Counted from the stretch's first letter, positions 1-10,900 are shown. The stretch: DNA of 64,000 nt from Ignavibacteriales bacterium (GCA_003538625.1 DPRR01000016.1:62001-126000); one strand, 5' to 3'. Made by a program: numbers and translations. Notes: generated by a model from the sequence alone, not told the origin.

Positions 1-1
1 A

Positions 2-655
2 TTTAAAAATGAACCCGTCAGGCATAAACTACTTGATATGATTGGTGATCTTGCTCTGATTGGAGCCCCAATCAAAGCACAAATACTTGCTGCAAGACCC
101 GGCCATAAAGCTAATGTTGAATTTGCTAAACAGGTAAGGAAACTTTATCAGCAGAAAAAACTTGTTAAGAAATTTCAATTTGTAAAGAAAGAGGGAGTTG
201 TATTTGATATTAATGCAATCGAAAGAATACTTCCGCACCGTTATCCATTTTTACTTGTTGATAAAATAATTCACCTTGAAATGGAAAAGAAAGTTATTGG
301 TGTTAAATCTGTTACGTTTAATGAACCATTTTTTCAGGGACATTTTCCGGGGCAACCTGTTATGCCGGGTGTTTTGATTCTTGAAGCAATGGCTCAAACG
401 GGTGGTATACTTCTATTAAATTCATTACCGGATTTTAAAGAAAAACTAGTGTATTTCATGCAAATCAACAACGCTAAGTTCAGAAAAACAGTTGTACCGG
501 GTGATCAGCTTTTTATTGAAGTAGAATTTTTACAGAAGAAATCAAAAATATTTACGATGGCCGGCAAGGTTTACGTTGATAATGTTCTTGTTGCAGAAGC
601 AGATTTTATGGCTGGAATTGTAGACAGACCAAAGAAAGTTGAAGAATTGTCATGA
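2..655 (+). CDS. lpxC-fabZ: LpxC-FabZ fusion (UDP-3-O-acyl-GlcNAc deacetylase / 3-hydroxyacyl-ACP dehydratase), 5' truncated
   Basis: Only the C-terminal part is in the window; the reading frame is open from base 2, so the ATG at 38 is internal. The first residues show the LpxC ending with the zinc-ligand pattern RHKLLDMIGDL, followed by ARPGHKAN, which carries the LpxC general-acid histidine. After a linker comes a complete FabZ hot-dog domain with the catalytic His in LPHRYPFLLVDKI and the catalytic Glu in PGVLILEAMAQTGG. LpxC commits UDP-acyl-GlcNAc to lipid A and FabZ dehydrates 3-hydroxyacyl-ACP, so both draw on the same acyl pool. The fusion is known from the Bacteroidetes/Chlorobi group. 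The stop overlaps the lpxA start by 4 bases (ATGA), which suggests translational coupling. Confidence 0.95.
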   Translation, partial: FKNEPVRHKLLDMIGDLALIGAPIKAQILAARPGHKANVEFAKQVRKLYQQKKLVKKFQFVKKEGVVFDINAIERILPHRYPFLLVDKIIHLEMEKKVIGVKSVTFNEPFFQGHFPGQPVMPGVLILEAMAQTGGILLLNSLPDFKEKLVYFMQINNAKFRKTVVPGDQLFIEVEFLQKKSKIFTMAGKVYVDNVLVAEADFMAGIVDRPKKVEELS

Positions 656-1428
656 ACACAATTCATCCTACTGCAATTGTTAGTAGTAAAGCAAAAATTG
701 GTGATAATAATATTATTCATCCATTTACTATAATTGAAGATGATGTGGAGATTGGCGATGGATGTGAAATTGGTCCGAGTGCAGTATTATATAGTGGCGC
801 GCGAATTGGAAGCAGAGTTAAAATTTATCAGGGTGCATCTATCGCCCACAGACCGCAGGATTTGAAATTTGGTAACGAGCCAACTCAATTTTATGTAGGC
901 GATGATACTGTAGTTCATGAGTTTGTAACTTTTCATAGGGGCACTAAAGAAACGGGATTTTCCCGTGTTGGGAAGAATTGTTTATTTATGGCTTATTCAC
1001 ATATTGCACACGATTGTGTGATAGGTGATAATGTAATTCTGGCAAATGCTGTGCAAATAGCAGGGCATGTAAGCATTGAAGATTGGGTAATCATTGGCGG
1101 TACAGGTGCAGTTCATCAATTCTGCAAAGTTGGAAAACATTCAATGATTGGTGCAAATACAGTTGCTGTTAAAGATGTTCCACCATTTGTTTTATCTGGA
1201 AGATTTTCAATTAAATACGAAGGACTTAATAAAATCGGTTTGAGACGGCGAGGTTTTAGTGAAGAAGATATTCAAATCATAAAAAAAACTTATGACTATA
1301 TCTATAATTCCGGATTAAATGTTTCTCAGGGAGTTGCAAAAGCTGAATCAGAATTTGGAGATAATACAAATGTAAAGTATATAATTTCATTTATTAGAAC
1401 CAGTAAACGCGGAATCATCGGTAAATGA
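652..1428 (+). CDS. lpxA: Acyl-ACP--UDP-N-acetylglucosamine O-acyltransferase LpxA
   Basis: LpxA carries out the first step of lipid A synthesis, transferring a 3-hydroxyacyl chain from ACP to UDP-GlcNAc in the cytoplasm. The N-terminal two thirds are hexapeptide repeats (for example IGDNNIIHPFTII and IGDNVILANAVQIAGHV) that form a left-handed beta helix. The catalytic histidine is H120 in HIAHDC, matching E. coli His125. The C-terminal helical part contains the typical GLNKIGLRRRGFS segment. At 258 residues the length is normal. It overlaps both neighbours by 4 bases. The order lpxC-fabZ then lpxA is the usual one in this bacterial group. Confidence 0.96.
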   Translation: MNTIHPTAIVSSKAKIGDNNIIHPFTIIEDDVEIGDGCEIGPSAVLYSGARIGSRVKIYQGASIAHRPQDLKFGNEPTQFYVGDDTVVHEFVTFHRGTKETGFSRVGKNCLFMAYSHIAHDCVIGDNVILANAVQIAGHVSIEDWVIIGGTGAVHQFCKVGKHSMIGANTVAVKDVPPFVLSGRFSIKYEGLNKIGLRRRGFSEEDIQIIKKTYDYIYNSGLNVSQGVAKAESEFGDNTNVKYIISFIRTSKRGIIGK

Positions 1429-2189
1429 ATTGGAAATTTATTAACTCCGGTGATAACAGCGGCAAGTTTAATATGCAGTTTGATATTTTTCTTGCCGAAC
1501 ACTATGAACCAGATACAGCAATATTAAGAATTTACAGATGGAATCCTTACTGTATATCACTGGGTGCCAATCAGTCATTTGAGGATATTGATCTTTCAAA
1601 AACAAGATACCACCAGATTGATGTTGTGAAGCGGCCAACCGGAGGCAGAGCAATACTTCATTCACAGGAAATTACATATTCGGTAATATATCCGATAGAT
1701 TTTAACACTTCTGCAAAGAATGTTTATTGTGAGATTAATCTTGCGCTGCGAAAAGGGTTAATTAATTTTGATTCCAGACTCTCTGAAATAGACCTGGAAC
1801 ATTCTCAACCCGATTTTAAAGAATTTTATAAAACTGATATCAGCGCAATTTGCTTTGCGGTTTCTGCAAAAAGTGAACTGAATTATCATGGAAGGAAATT
1901 AGTCGGAAGTGCTCAAAGAAAATTGGGAAATGTGATACTTCAACATGGTTCGATATTATGCGGTGACTATCATAAAAAAATTGTTGATTATCTAAAAGTT
2001 ACTGATGAAAAGAAACGTGAAATGCTTAAAGAAATTTCTTCAACAACAATAGACCTAAAATCTGCACTGAATACCAAAGTTGATTATGCTAAATTGAATC
2101 AATCAATTCTTAATGGGTTTAAAATACATTTCGATTCTGATTTTGAAGAACTAAATCAAGCCGATATGGAAGTTAAGATGACAGCATGA
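1425..2189 (+). CDS. lipM: LipM-like octanoyltransferase / lipoate-protein ligase family protein
   Basis: This is a member of the biotin/lipoate protein ligase fold family (PF03099), about 254 residues. The motif KRPTGGRAILH (from residue 69) is the lipoyl/octanoyl binding loop, and HGRKLVGSAQRK contains the conserved lysine (K158). A cysteine at 143 in AICF lies where LipM-type octanoyl-ACP:protein transferases have their nucleophile, which favours octanoyl transfer over ATP-dependent lipoate ligation. The protein would supply lipoyl groups to dehydrogenase or glycine-cleavage E2/H proteins. It is coupled to lpxA by an ATGA overlap although the pathways differ; both consume acyl-ACP. The assignment LipM rather than LplA is inferred from the cysteine and the short length. 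Confidence 0.8.
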   Translation: MNWKFINSGDNSGKFNMQFDIFLAEHYEPDTAILRIYRWNPYCISLGANQSFEDIDLSKTRYHQIDVVKRPTGGRAILHSQEITYSVIYPIDFNTSAKNVYCEINLALRKGLINFDSRLSEIDLEHSQPDFKEFYKTDISAICFAVSAKSELNYHGRKLVGSAQRKLGNVILQHGSILCGDYHKKIVDYLKVTDEKKREMLKEISSTTIDLKSALNTKVDYAKLNQSILNGFKIHFDSDFEELNQADMEVKMTA

Positions 2190-2243
2190 ACTTAATTTGA
2201 AAAAATTTTTGTAATCATTAGAATTAATTGATCTTCATTAACT

Positions 2244-3323
2244 ATGCTTTTAAAATTAAAATACTTGTTAACAATTTTTCTTATTCTTGCATCAATCTCT
2301 GTTGCTCAAATTCAATCGCAGATTTTTCTTGAAGGCGCACGCATAACAGACATTAAGCAGGAGGGATCCTTCCTTTGGGTAGCAACTTACGGTCAAGGTA
2401 TCTACCAATATTCTCTTAAAGATGATAAATGGACAAATTTTTCTAGCAAGACCGATAATCTGGAAAATGACCTCTTCCATTGTGTTGCTGCAAATAAAGA
2501 TTTTGTTTGGGCAGGAGCTAATGAAGGATTGTTTATCTATTCTAAGAAAACAAAGAAGTGGACTAAAAGAAAATTTGCTCAGGGCGGCGAATTTGGTAAT
2601 TGGATCAGAGCACTTAGTTTTGATGAAAAGAATAACAGATTATGGATTGGAAGATTTAGAAACATTACCGTGCTTGATGTAAAGTCAAATAAATTTACGG
2701 ACTATAATCGTGTTATTAACTCTGATGAAAAGACAAACAACTTTAATACAATTGCATTCGATGGTGATAGTGTTGTATGGTTTGGAGCAGAATCGGGTGT
2801 TCACAAATACAGCACCCGAAAAAAGATTGAAGATCAGACTGCCTGGAATTATTATAAAAACAAAGGAAGAAATTTTAATTCTGATGGAGCATCGGTTTCA
2901 GTATCTGAATTAATTTTTTCAAATAAAGAAGTTTGGTTTGGTACCGATGAGTTTATAACAAAAGAAGAACCGGAATATAATATCGGTGGTATTTATGTAT
3001 GGGATAGAAAACTAAGATGGGATAGAATCTCAAAAGCAAACGGACTTGGTGGAAATGGAATTTATTGTTTAGCAAGAACAGGAAATTATATCTGGGCTGG
3101 AGTTTATGAATTTAATAAAAATGATAAATCAGAATACGGGAAAGGTCTTTATTTAATTAATCGTGTAACAAAAAAAGTTATACCTGTTGATCTTACTGAA
3201 TTAAAGATTACAACTTCAAATATATTATCTCTCTACTTTGATGGAACGAATCTTTGGATAGGGACGACTGAAGGATTAGTAAAATTAAAAGTTGGAAATG
3301 AACTAGCACATTTAAAAAAGTAA
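2244..3323 (+). CDS. Secreted beta-propeller protein with two-component-regulator-type propeller repeats
   Basis: An N-terminal hydrophobic signal segment ends around SVAQIQSQ, so the protein is exported. The rest consists of at least six repeats of the Reg_prop type, each with a core such as LWVATYGQGIYQY, VWAGANEGLFIY, LWIGRFRNITVLD, VWFGAESGVHKY or LWIGTTEGLVKL. Such repeats fold as propeller blades and usually form sensor domains of hybrid histidine kinases. Here there is no transmembrane or kinase part and the protein ends after the last blade. It has no visible sorting domain or lipobox. The exact ligand is not known. It lies 54 bases after the LipM-like gene and just before the T9SS cargo gene. 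Confidence 0.75.
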   Translation: MLLKLKYLLTIFLILASISVAQIQSQIFLEGARITDIKQEGSFLWVATYGQGIYQYSLKDDKWTNFSSKTDNLENDLFHCVAANKDFVWAGANEGLFIYSKKTKKWTKRKFAQGGEFGNWIRALSFDEKNNRLWIGRFRNITVLDVKSNKFTDYNRVINSDEKTNNFNTIAFDGDSVVWFGAESGVHKYSTRKKIEDQTAWNYYKNKGRNFNSDGASVSVSELIFSNKEVWFGTDEFITKEEPEYNIGGIYVWDRKLRWDRISKANGLGGNGIYCLARTGNYIWAGVYEFNKNDKSEYGKGLYLINRVTKKVIPVDLTELKITTSNILSLYFDGTNLWIGTTEGLVKLKVGNELAHLKK

Positions 3324-3392
3324 AATACTCTATCATTAATAATTTTATTTAGTTACATTAGGTCAGTTTTTATTTTCTGTAGGGGTCATAAA

Positions 3393-6365
3393 ATGAATAG
3401 TAACGGTATTCACATTAGTCTGTTTACGTTAATCTTGGTTTTTTTATTCACGCTGCCGGTTTATACCCAAACAGCAGATTTAAAACAAATTCCTTTAAAG
3501 TATAAAGATGTCAAGGAATCTGCTTCAGTTGCTATAAATGATAATGAGTTACTTTTCTTTTTTGTAAATCCAACCCAGGATTCAATCTATTCAATCAGAA
3601 CTACTGACCTTGGCAGCAATTGGTCGCAGCAATCCTTAATCCTAAAATTTGAATCTAATCAGTCTGCTATTGTGCTAAGAATTGCAGCTATTAAAACAAA
3701 TACCAATAGAATAATTCTTTCTTGTGCGTATTCATCAACGACCATAATTAGTGACTCAATTATCATTATTAAATCAGATGATTTAGGACATAGCTGGAGC
3801 TCTCCTTCAAAGATTAAAGGCGGCAATCTTGCTAACAGATTATCAAATAAAATCGGTGAGCTGGTGCTTACCAAATCCTCATCTAACACTTTGTACTTGA
3901 GTTTTAATAATCGTGCAAATCATTATTTGTGGTTTAAAAAAAGTATAGATGATGGACAAACCTGGACTGATACCGCAAAAACAATTTACTTTAGTAATTA
4001 CTTTACAATATCTGATGTTAACATTTTTACTTTAGACGATCAGAATTTAAATACGATTTTTGTAGAATCAACACCAGGTCAGAATGTTTTAATGAAAAAA
4101 AGTTCCGATGCAGGTGAAACCTGGAGTGATACTGAGACAATTTTTGGGTCCGAAGAAAAGATTAAATTTCCCAGAACAATTATCACAGATGATAATAGAT
4201 TATGGCTCGTTTATCAGAAAGAATTATTTTACAACTTACCATACAGTTCAGGAGGCTATACAGCTTATTATTTCAACAATAATATTTATTATAGGATAAG
4301 TACAGATTTGGGAAATACCTGGGGCGAAGAAATACAATTGACAAAATATACAGGTGATGATAATTATTTAAATTTAACATATTATAACAATGTTCCATTA
4401 ATCTCATTCTCAACTCAAAGGTTCTCTAATAATTATAATTTGACTTTTTTAATACCAAACAAAATAGATGAATTAAAAACACCACCCTACATTGGATTTT
4501 CCTATATTGAAAGTATAGACTCCCTTAAAACAAAATTTTCCTTTAAGGCATACGTATTTGATGACGAAGCAATGAAGAAAGTTACAGTTAATCTGGATAA
4601 TGGTTTTTTCAATGGCGAACTTTATGACGATGGAAATCACGATGATGGTGAGGCAAATGATAGCCTTTATGGAGTTAATTTTGAAATATCCCGACTTAAT
4701 AATTATGAAAGTTATCTCATACAATCAAACAATCTTAAAATTCCAATTAATAAAAAAGGTATAATTGCTTCTTTGGGTTATCCACACTCAACTAATTATT
4801 TGTCAGGAATTCTTGATTGCTATGATATACATAATTCTCTCGTGACTACGAATGAGAATTATCCAGTCCCAATTATTGATTCGTACGGTGGTAAGTTTGA
4901 TGGTGAAGTTTTTCTATTTGCCAGCGGTTTTTTGATGTCCGGTTTGGATGGCGATTCTATCTGGGCTAATGGAGTTGCTACTGCCTCCCTTATAGAAGAT
5001 TATCTTCCGGGAAATGTTGGTTCAGATCCGGAAGATAAAAGAAATTCTATTTATGTGTTAAAGGTTGATGATAAACCTTTTGGAAACTCCTGGCAGATTT
5101 GGAAAGATGCAGTTAATCGGGGAGCTGAGTTTTATGATGGAGATAATGATGGAATTTACAATCCAGTGGATAAAAATTTTAATGGTATCTGGGATACTGA
5201 TGAAGATATGCCGATGATTCTTGGTGATGAAACAGTCTGGTGTGTTTTTAATGACGGAGTGCCTGCTTATATGAGAAGATTGGGTGTGCCTCCAAAAAAT
5301 ATTGAAGTTGCACAAACAATTTTTACATCAATAAAACCCGGTTTAGAAAATGTAATGTTTTTAAGATATAAGATTTTAAACAAAAGTAATGTGGATTATG
5401 ATTCTGTCTACTTTGGTTTTTGGGCTGATACAGATTTAGGTCAGGCAACTGATGATCGTGTCGGTTGTGATACTATGTTAAATTCAGGTATGGTTTATAA
5501 TAATGGATCAGATTATTATTATGGAGATAATCCGCCAGCATTCTTTACAACTTTATTGCAAGGACCAATTACTGAAACGGGTTTAAATGCAGATACTGCC
5601 TTCAATAGGTTGGGAGAATTATTAGGAACAAAAATATTCTCAGGTTCATTGAACTCAAAAATTTCAGCACATACTATGTCTATTGGTGGAGATCCAAGTT
5701 TAAGTGATCCGAGTGAATCTATTTTTGTGAGAAATTATTTAATGGGTAAAACTCATTTTGGTGATTATCCGGACCCTTGCACTTTTAGTTATGGTCATGT
5801 ACTAGGTGGAATAAATTGTGACGAAGTAAATAAACGACTTTGGTTTTCCGGTGATCCTGTAAACCAAGTTGGGTGGGTTGAAACACTATCTTCGGATGTA
5901 AGAAATTTACTAAGTACAGGACCTTTCACATTAAAACAAAACGAACCTATAGATATTATTGCCGCGTACATTGTCGGCAGAGGAACAGATGCATTAAACT
6001 CAATAACAGTTACAAGGGAAATTGTTGCTGGAGTGATCCAGGAATATCAAAATAATTTTCCAAGATTGACGTACAAATCTGGCTTACCTACAAATCCAAT
6101 AATTAGTTATGAACTATATCAGAACTACCCAAATCCTTTTAATCCGGTAACAACGATAAGATATGCATTACCGCAAGATGGAGTAGTTACGATAAAAGTG
6201 TTTGATATTTTAGGACAGCAAGTAGCCACATTAAAAAATGAGTACCAAAAAGCAAACCGATATGAAGTTCAATTTAATTCAAAAGGATTAGCAAGCGGAG
6301 TTTACATATATAAACTTCAGGTTAACGATTATTCTGAATCAAAGAAGATGATGCTCCTAAAATAA
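3393..6365 (+). CDS. T9SS-secreted Asp-box (sialidase-like fold) protein with C-terminal sorting domain
   Basis: A signal peptide (LFTLPVYTQ) is followed by five Asp-box repeats of the form S-x-D-x-G-x-T/S-W: TTDLGSNWS, SDDLGHSWS, SIDDGQTWT, SSDAGETWS and STDLGNTWG. These form a sialidase-like propeller. The middle part, around residues 380-880, contains a domain with Asp-rich loops such as DGDNDGIYNP that look like calcium sites. The last 85 residues are a type A type IX secretion sorting domain with NYPNPFNPVTTIRYALP and the closing GVYIYKLQV...KMMLLK. The protein should therefore be exported across the outer membrane and attached or released at the surface. Sialidase activity is not implied by Asp-boxes alone; the substrate is unknown. 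Confidence 0.85.
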   Translation: MNSNGIHISLFTLILVFLFTLPVYTQTADLKQIPLKYKDVKESASVAINDNELLFFFVNPTQDSIYSIRTTDLGSNWSQQSLILKFESNQSAIVLRIAAIKTNTNRIILSCAYSSTTIISDSIIIIKSDDLGHSWSSPSKIKGGNLANRLSNKIGELVLTKSSSNTLYLSFNNRANHYLWFKKSIDDGQTWTDTAKTIYFSNYFTISDVNIFTLDDQNLNTIFVESTPGQNVLMKKSSDAGETWSDTETIFGSEEKIKFPRTIITDDNRLWLVYQKELFYNLPYSSGGYTAYYFNNNIYYRISTDLGNTWGEEIQLTKYTGDDNYLNLTYYNNVPLISFSTQRFSNNYNLTFLIPNKIDELKTPPYIGFSYIESIDSLKTKFSFKAYVFDDEAMKKVTVNLDNGFFNGELYDDGNHDDGEANDSLYGVNFEISRLNNYESYLIQSNNLKIPINKKGIIASLGYPHSTNYLSGILDCYDIHNSLVTTNENYPVPIIDSYGGKFDGEVFLFASGFLMSGLDGDSIWANGVATASLIEDYLPGNVGSDPEDKRNSIYVLKVDDKPFGNSWQIWKDAVNRGAEFYDGDNDGIYNPVDKNFNGIWDTDEDMPMILGDETVWCVFNDGVPAYMRRLGVPPKNIEVAQTIFTSIKPGLENVMFLRYKILNKSNVDYDSVYFGFWADTDLGQATDDRVGCDTMLNSGMVYNNGSDYYYGDNPPAFFTTLLQGPITETGLNADTAFNRLGELLGTKIFSGSLNSKISAHTMSIGGDPSLSDPSESIFVRNYLMGKTHFGDYPDPCTFSYGHVLGGINCDEVNKRLWFSGDPVNQVGWVETLSSDVRNLLSTGPFTLKQNEPIDIIAAYIVGRGTDALNSITVTREIVAGVIQEYQNNFPRLTYKSGLPTNPIISYELYQNYPNPFNPVTTIRYALPQDGVVTIKVFDILGQQVATLKNEYQKANRYEVQFNSKGLASGVYIYKLQVNDYSESKKMMLLK

Positions 6366-6375
6366 TTTTATATTT

Positions 6376-6401
6376 CGGGAGTAGTTACCCGACTATTCCC
6401 G
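6376..6401 (+). terminator. Hairpin downstream of the T9SS cargo gene
   Basis: A 10-base stem (CGGGAGTAGT with ACTATTCCCG, one G-T pair) starts 10 bases after the stop codon. The T run after it is weak, so it may be a poor terminator or an mRNA 3' end stabiliser. Confidence 0.45.
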
Positions 6402-6490
6402 CTATACTTTAAGGCCAGTTTTCCCCACTTTTTACCCTCATTATTTATAGTTATTTTTAAGCCAAATTTATTAACTAATCTGGCTTATCA

Positions 6491-7486
6491 ATGATTAATA
6501 TCTCCGAAAAAAGATTGCTTCAAATAAAAAAGAACTTAAAAGGAAAACGCATTGCTATTATTGGCGATATGATGTTAGATATTTATTACTGGGGAGATGT
6601 TAAAAGAATTTCACCAGAAGCACCTGTTCCGGTTCTTGAAGTTGAAGATGAATTTTATCGTTTTGGCGGTGCGGCAAATTGCGCATTAAACATTGTTAAA
6701 CTGAGCGGCATCGCGGAACCAATTGGAGTTATTGGATATGATAATTTTGGAACAATTTTTAGTTCGCTTCTTTCAGAACAGAATATTTCTCATCAGGGCA
6801 TTATTGAAGATGAATCTAGACCAACAACAGCCAAGACACGAGTTATCTCAGACAATCAACACATAGTAAGAATTGATAAGGAAAGTAAAGAAACAATTAA
6901 TCAAAATATTCAGAATAAAATATTTGAGTATATAAAAAGCATCATAAAAAATATTGATGGAATAATTCTTCAGGATTACAATAAAGGAGTTTTGTCTTCT
7001 TCACTTATCGCGCAGGTTATTGAGCTGGCAAATAAGAATAAAAAACTTGTTACAGTAGATCCTAAATTCAATAATTTTTACGAGTACAAAAATGTAACAG
7101 TATTTAAACCAAACAGAAAAGAAGCAGAAGATATACTTGGTATGGAAATTAGAACCGATGAGGATATATCTTTTGCAGGAAACACTCTTCTTAAAAAACT
7201 AAATGCTAAAAATATTTTACTAACACTTGGTGAAGGCGGAATAGCGGTTTTTGAAAAAGGCAAACCAGAAAAACGAATGCCCACTAAAGCAAGAAAAGTA
7301 GCAGATGTTTCTGGTGCCGGTGATACAGTCATTTCTACTTTAACTATGGCTCTTGCAGCGGGAGCAAATATTTATGAGGCTTCATTTCTTGCCAATTATG
7401 CCGGCGGTTTAGTTTGTGAGGAAGTCGGAATTATTCCGATTGAATTGGATAAACTTTTTGATGCTGTAAAAAGGGAAAACAAATGA
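6491..7486 (+). CDS. hldA: D-glycero-beta-D-manno-heptose-7-phosphate kinase (RfaE1/HldA)
   Basis: This is a PfkB/ribokinase-family sugar kinase that phosphorylates heptose-7-phosphate at C1 for ADP-heptose, the precursor of LPS inner core. The N-terminal substrate motif RFGGAANCALN lies near residues 57-67, and the C-terminal PfkB signature DVSGAGDTVIST places the catalytic base at D278. In enterobacteria this domain is fused to the adenylyltransferase as HldE; here the two are separate genes that overlap by 4 bases. A 7-base inverted repeat (TAAGCCA at 6458 and TGGCTTA at 6481) sits over the start region and may affect translation. Confidence 0.92.
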   Translation: MINISEKRLLQIKKNLKGKRIAIIGDMMLDIYYWGDVKRISPEAPVPVLEVEDEFYRFGGAANCALNIVKLSGIAEPIGVIGYDNFGTIFSSLLSEQNISHQGIIEDESRPTTAKTRVISDNQHIVRIDKESKETINQNIQNKIFEYIKSIIKNIDGIILQDYNKGVLSSSLIAQVIELANKNKKLVTVDPKFNNFYEYKNVTVFKPNRKEAEDILGMEIRTDEDISFAGNTLLKKLNAKNILLTLGEGGIAVFEKGKPEKRMPTKARKVADVSGAGDTVISTLTMALAAGANIYEASFLANYAGGLVCEEVGIIPIELDKLFDAVKRENK

Positions 7487-7962
7487 GTAATATTAAATCA
7501 AGAGATGAAATACTTTCAATAAGATATCAATTAAAAAAAGAAGGTAAGAAAGTCGTTTTTACAAACGGATGCTTTGATCTGATTCATTCAGGTCATGTTG
7601 ATTATCTTGTTAAAGCAAAAGAGATGGGAGATGTCTTAATTCTTGCCCTTAATACAGATCCTTCAGTAAAAAGAATAAAGGGAAGCAATCGTCCTATCTT
7701 AATGCAGGATGAACGAGCATTTATAGTTTCAAATCTAAAACCTGTTGATTATGTGACATTCTTTGAAGAAGATACACCTGCAGAAATAATTAAGAAATTA
7801 ATTCCGGATATTTTAGTTAAAGGTGCGGATTGGGCAATAGATAAAATTGTGGGAAGAGAAGTAGTTGAAGCAAATGGTGGTGAAGTGAAAACAATAGAAT
7901 TCGTAAATAATCAGTCTACATCAAATATTATTAATATTATAAAAGAACGATATAAAAACTAG
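7483..7962 (+). CDS. hldC: D-glycero-beta-D-manno-heptose-1-phosphate adenylyltransferase (RfaE2/HldC)
   Basis: This is a cytidylyltransferase-fold nucleotidyltransferase of 159 residues. It shows VVFTNGCFDLIHSGHVDYL, with the HxGH ATP-binding motif at residues 35-38, and a further conserved segment KGADW. It adenylates heptose-1-phosphate, the step after HldA. The start overlaps the hldA stop (ATGA), and the stop overlaps the GTG of the TamB gene by one base. This makes a tightly coupled outer-membrane biogenesis operon. Confidence 0.92.
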   Translation: MSNIKSRDEILSIRYQLKKEGKKVVFTNGCFDLIHSGHVDYLVKAKEMGDVLILALNTDPSVKRIKGSNRPILMQDERAFIVSNLKPVDYVTFFEEDTPAEIIKKLIPDILVKGADWAIDKIVGREVVEANGGEVKTIEFVNNQSTSNIINIIKERYKN

Positions 7963-10900
7963 TGGACGAGAAAAAGATTAAGGAAGATACCAAGAAGATC
8001 ATTGGTAGAGGCAGAAAAACTTTAAGGTACGGTGTAAATATTTTTGTTTATACTTTTGTGGGGATATTTATGCTTCTTATGATTTTTTTTGGAATCTCCC
8101 AGACTTCAATTTTTAAAGATTGGCTTCGTGATAAAGTAGTTGAAACTGTTAATGGAGAAATACATGGGAAACTTTCGATTGGCGAAATAGACGGAACAAT
8201 ATTTACTTCACTTATTATTAAAAATGTATCATTAATTTCTGAACAAAGTGATACTGTTATTTCCGCCGGCAATATTGAACTAAGAACAAGTCCGTTAAAA
8301 ATTCTATTTAAAAATATTTACGTCAGAAAATTTGAATTGAAAGATGCAAAGATTCATTTAGTTGAAGAAAGCGACGGGCAATTAAATCTTCTTAAAATAT
8401 TTCCACCGTCAGAGAAACCAGATGATACCACATCATCCAAATTTCCATTTAGCATTGAAGTAGCCGATTTTGAAATGAGAAATGTCGAGTTTACCCTGCA
8501 GCGATTTGATAAAGTTGGAAGTACCGAAAATTATCAAAGTATGACAACTGATGATTTGCGTATTAAAGATTTGAATGTTTCATTTAGCGCTTTTGCTGAT
8601 TTAAATAAATACGCATACAGACTTACCATTAATAATATTTCATTTAACCCCAACTTTAATTTTTCACAGGTACAGTATTTAAGCGGTAGCATTTTGCTTA
8701 CTCCTGAATTGGCAGGAATAAACAAACTGCATTTAATTACAAGAGACTCTGATGTAGAGCTTAGTGCGGCAATTTTAGGTGTAAATTTCCTGGAAGATTT
8801 TTCTATAGAAAAACTTGAAAACGCGCCGGTTCGTTTAAGTTTTTCTTCACTCAAATTAGCTGTAGATGATGTTACAACCTACGTTCCGGTTCTGAAAATG
8901 TTTGATGGGATTATATCCACAGAATTGGAAGGTTCAGGAACTTTTAAGGAGTTATCGCTTAAGAAGTTTACTATTAACTATAATAACACATTACTTAAAG
9001 CAAAAGGTGTGCTTAAAAATTTATTGGATCCAGATAAAATGAATTTTGATATAACTGTTACCGATTCGTACGTAGACCCGTCTGATCCTAATAAATTACT
9101 GAGAGAGTTAGAATTGCCTGAGTATATGGAATTCGGCGTATTTAAGATTGATACATTAACTTATTTTGGCGGACCATTAGAATTTAAAACCACGTTTGCT
9201 ATTAGAACCGATAAAGGAAATTTAAATGGTACTGCTAATATCGATTTACATTCTGAAGAAATGGTTTATGATGCTAAACTGATCACGAAAAATCTTGACA
9301 TTGGCCCATTTATCTCCATTTCAACTGATATGAATTCTGAAATAAAAATAAGCGGGGTTGGTTTTGATCCCCAAAAAATGAAGTTAGACTTTTCTATGAA
9401 TGGTGTTTCATCAAGGTTTGGAGAAAAATATTTTAATAATATTAATATCAGCGCTAATGCAGAAAATGGACTGGTTAAAACGAATTTGTCTCTGTCATCA
9501 GATTCAACTTCTGCAGATTTAATTGCAACATTAGATTTTAATAACGCCGATGATCCTGCGTATGAAATTAAAGGCAAAATGAACGGAATTAATCTTGCTG
9601 AGCTGCTTGGTATTAAATCACTTGATTCGAAAATTAATCTCACACTTGATGCCAGCGGGCAGGGTTTTAATCCGGACAGCATGGATTTATTTTTGGTAAC
9701 AGATATACAGAACAGCAGATTTGCTGAATTTAATATTGACAGTACCAGACTTATAATGGATGTGCGAAGAAATGATAACGGCAAAAAAATTATTAACATT
9801 ATTTCTGACATTGCCGATTTTACATTAAGCGGTAATTTTCAAATTACTACTTTGGGTAATGTTTTATCGCGTGAGGGAGAAATAATAAATGCGGCAATTG
9901 AAGATAAAATAAATCCCATTTTAAATAATGATTCAACCGGAAGTATTTCATCAGAGATCCTGGTGTCGGCTACACAAAACTCAGTTCAGGATTTTTCATT
10001 GGAATATTTATTGGACTTTAAACAAAATATCAATTTAATTTTTGGAAAAAGTCAGATAGAACTTGATGGGCAGGCGACCGGGTTCATAAAATCAAATGAT
10101 GATTCTTTATCCATTACTCTTAATTCTGATTTTGATTATTTAAAATACTGGAATGATAAAGATGTTCTCTTTCTAATTAACTCTCAGCTTAATGGTTTGC
10201 TGTCAAATCATTTAATAAATGGTAATTCCGGAAATCTAAATGCGGAATTGGAATTTAATGCGGAAAGGATTTACGCGAGCGGAAATATATATGATGTAAA
10301 ATCAAAACTCGTACTATCAAACAATGAATTGGATATATCCGCTAATGGCAAATATGAAGACGATATTTCAGCAGGTATCATTGCAAAGTCCATATTCGCA
10401 GGTAATCAGATTAAATTGGATATTAAAAAGCTTGATTTAAATTACAAACGATTTAACATTCATAATAAAAATGATCTTGAGATCACATACTCAAATGAAA
10501 TTTTAGATTTCAAGAAATTTATATTGGAAGCTGCTGATGGTACAATAAATGTTAATGGTGCATTTGGCCTAACAGGTGATCATAGCATAACAATTACTAT
10601 TGATTCGCTTAAAAGTGAAAAAATAGTACAGGATATTATTGGTGATCTTAAAGGGAAAAAATTTGTATCAGACATAAATATTGAGGGAATAGTAACAGGT
10701 AATTTTTCTGATCCCAGGTTTTCAATCTCTGCTTCAGCAAAAAATATTAATTATGATGAAAGTAATTTTGGTTCTTTAATATCACGCTTTGATTATGAAA
10801 ACAATTCACTTAAAACGGATATTAGATTAATTGATTCAACTGGTAATACTGATTCACTCTCAATGTTAATAACTGGATACATTCCATTAAATTTAACTTC

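Noticed and set aside
29..238. Minus-strand open frame opposite the lpxC-fabZ start
   Set aside because: It lies fully inside the LpxC-FabZ frame, encodes a low-complexity sequence and has no ribosome binding site.
9266..9811. 181-codon minus-strand open frame inside tamB
   Set aside because: Shadow frame of the long beta-rich TamB coding region; rich in Leu, Ser and Ile and without family features.
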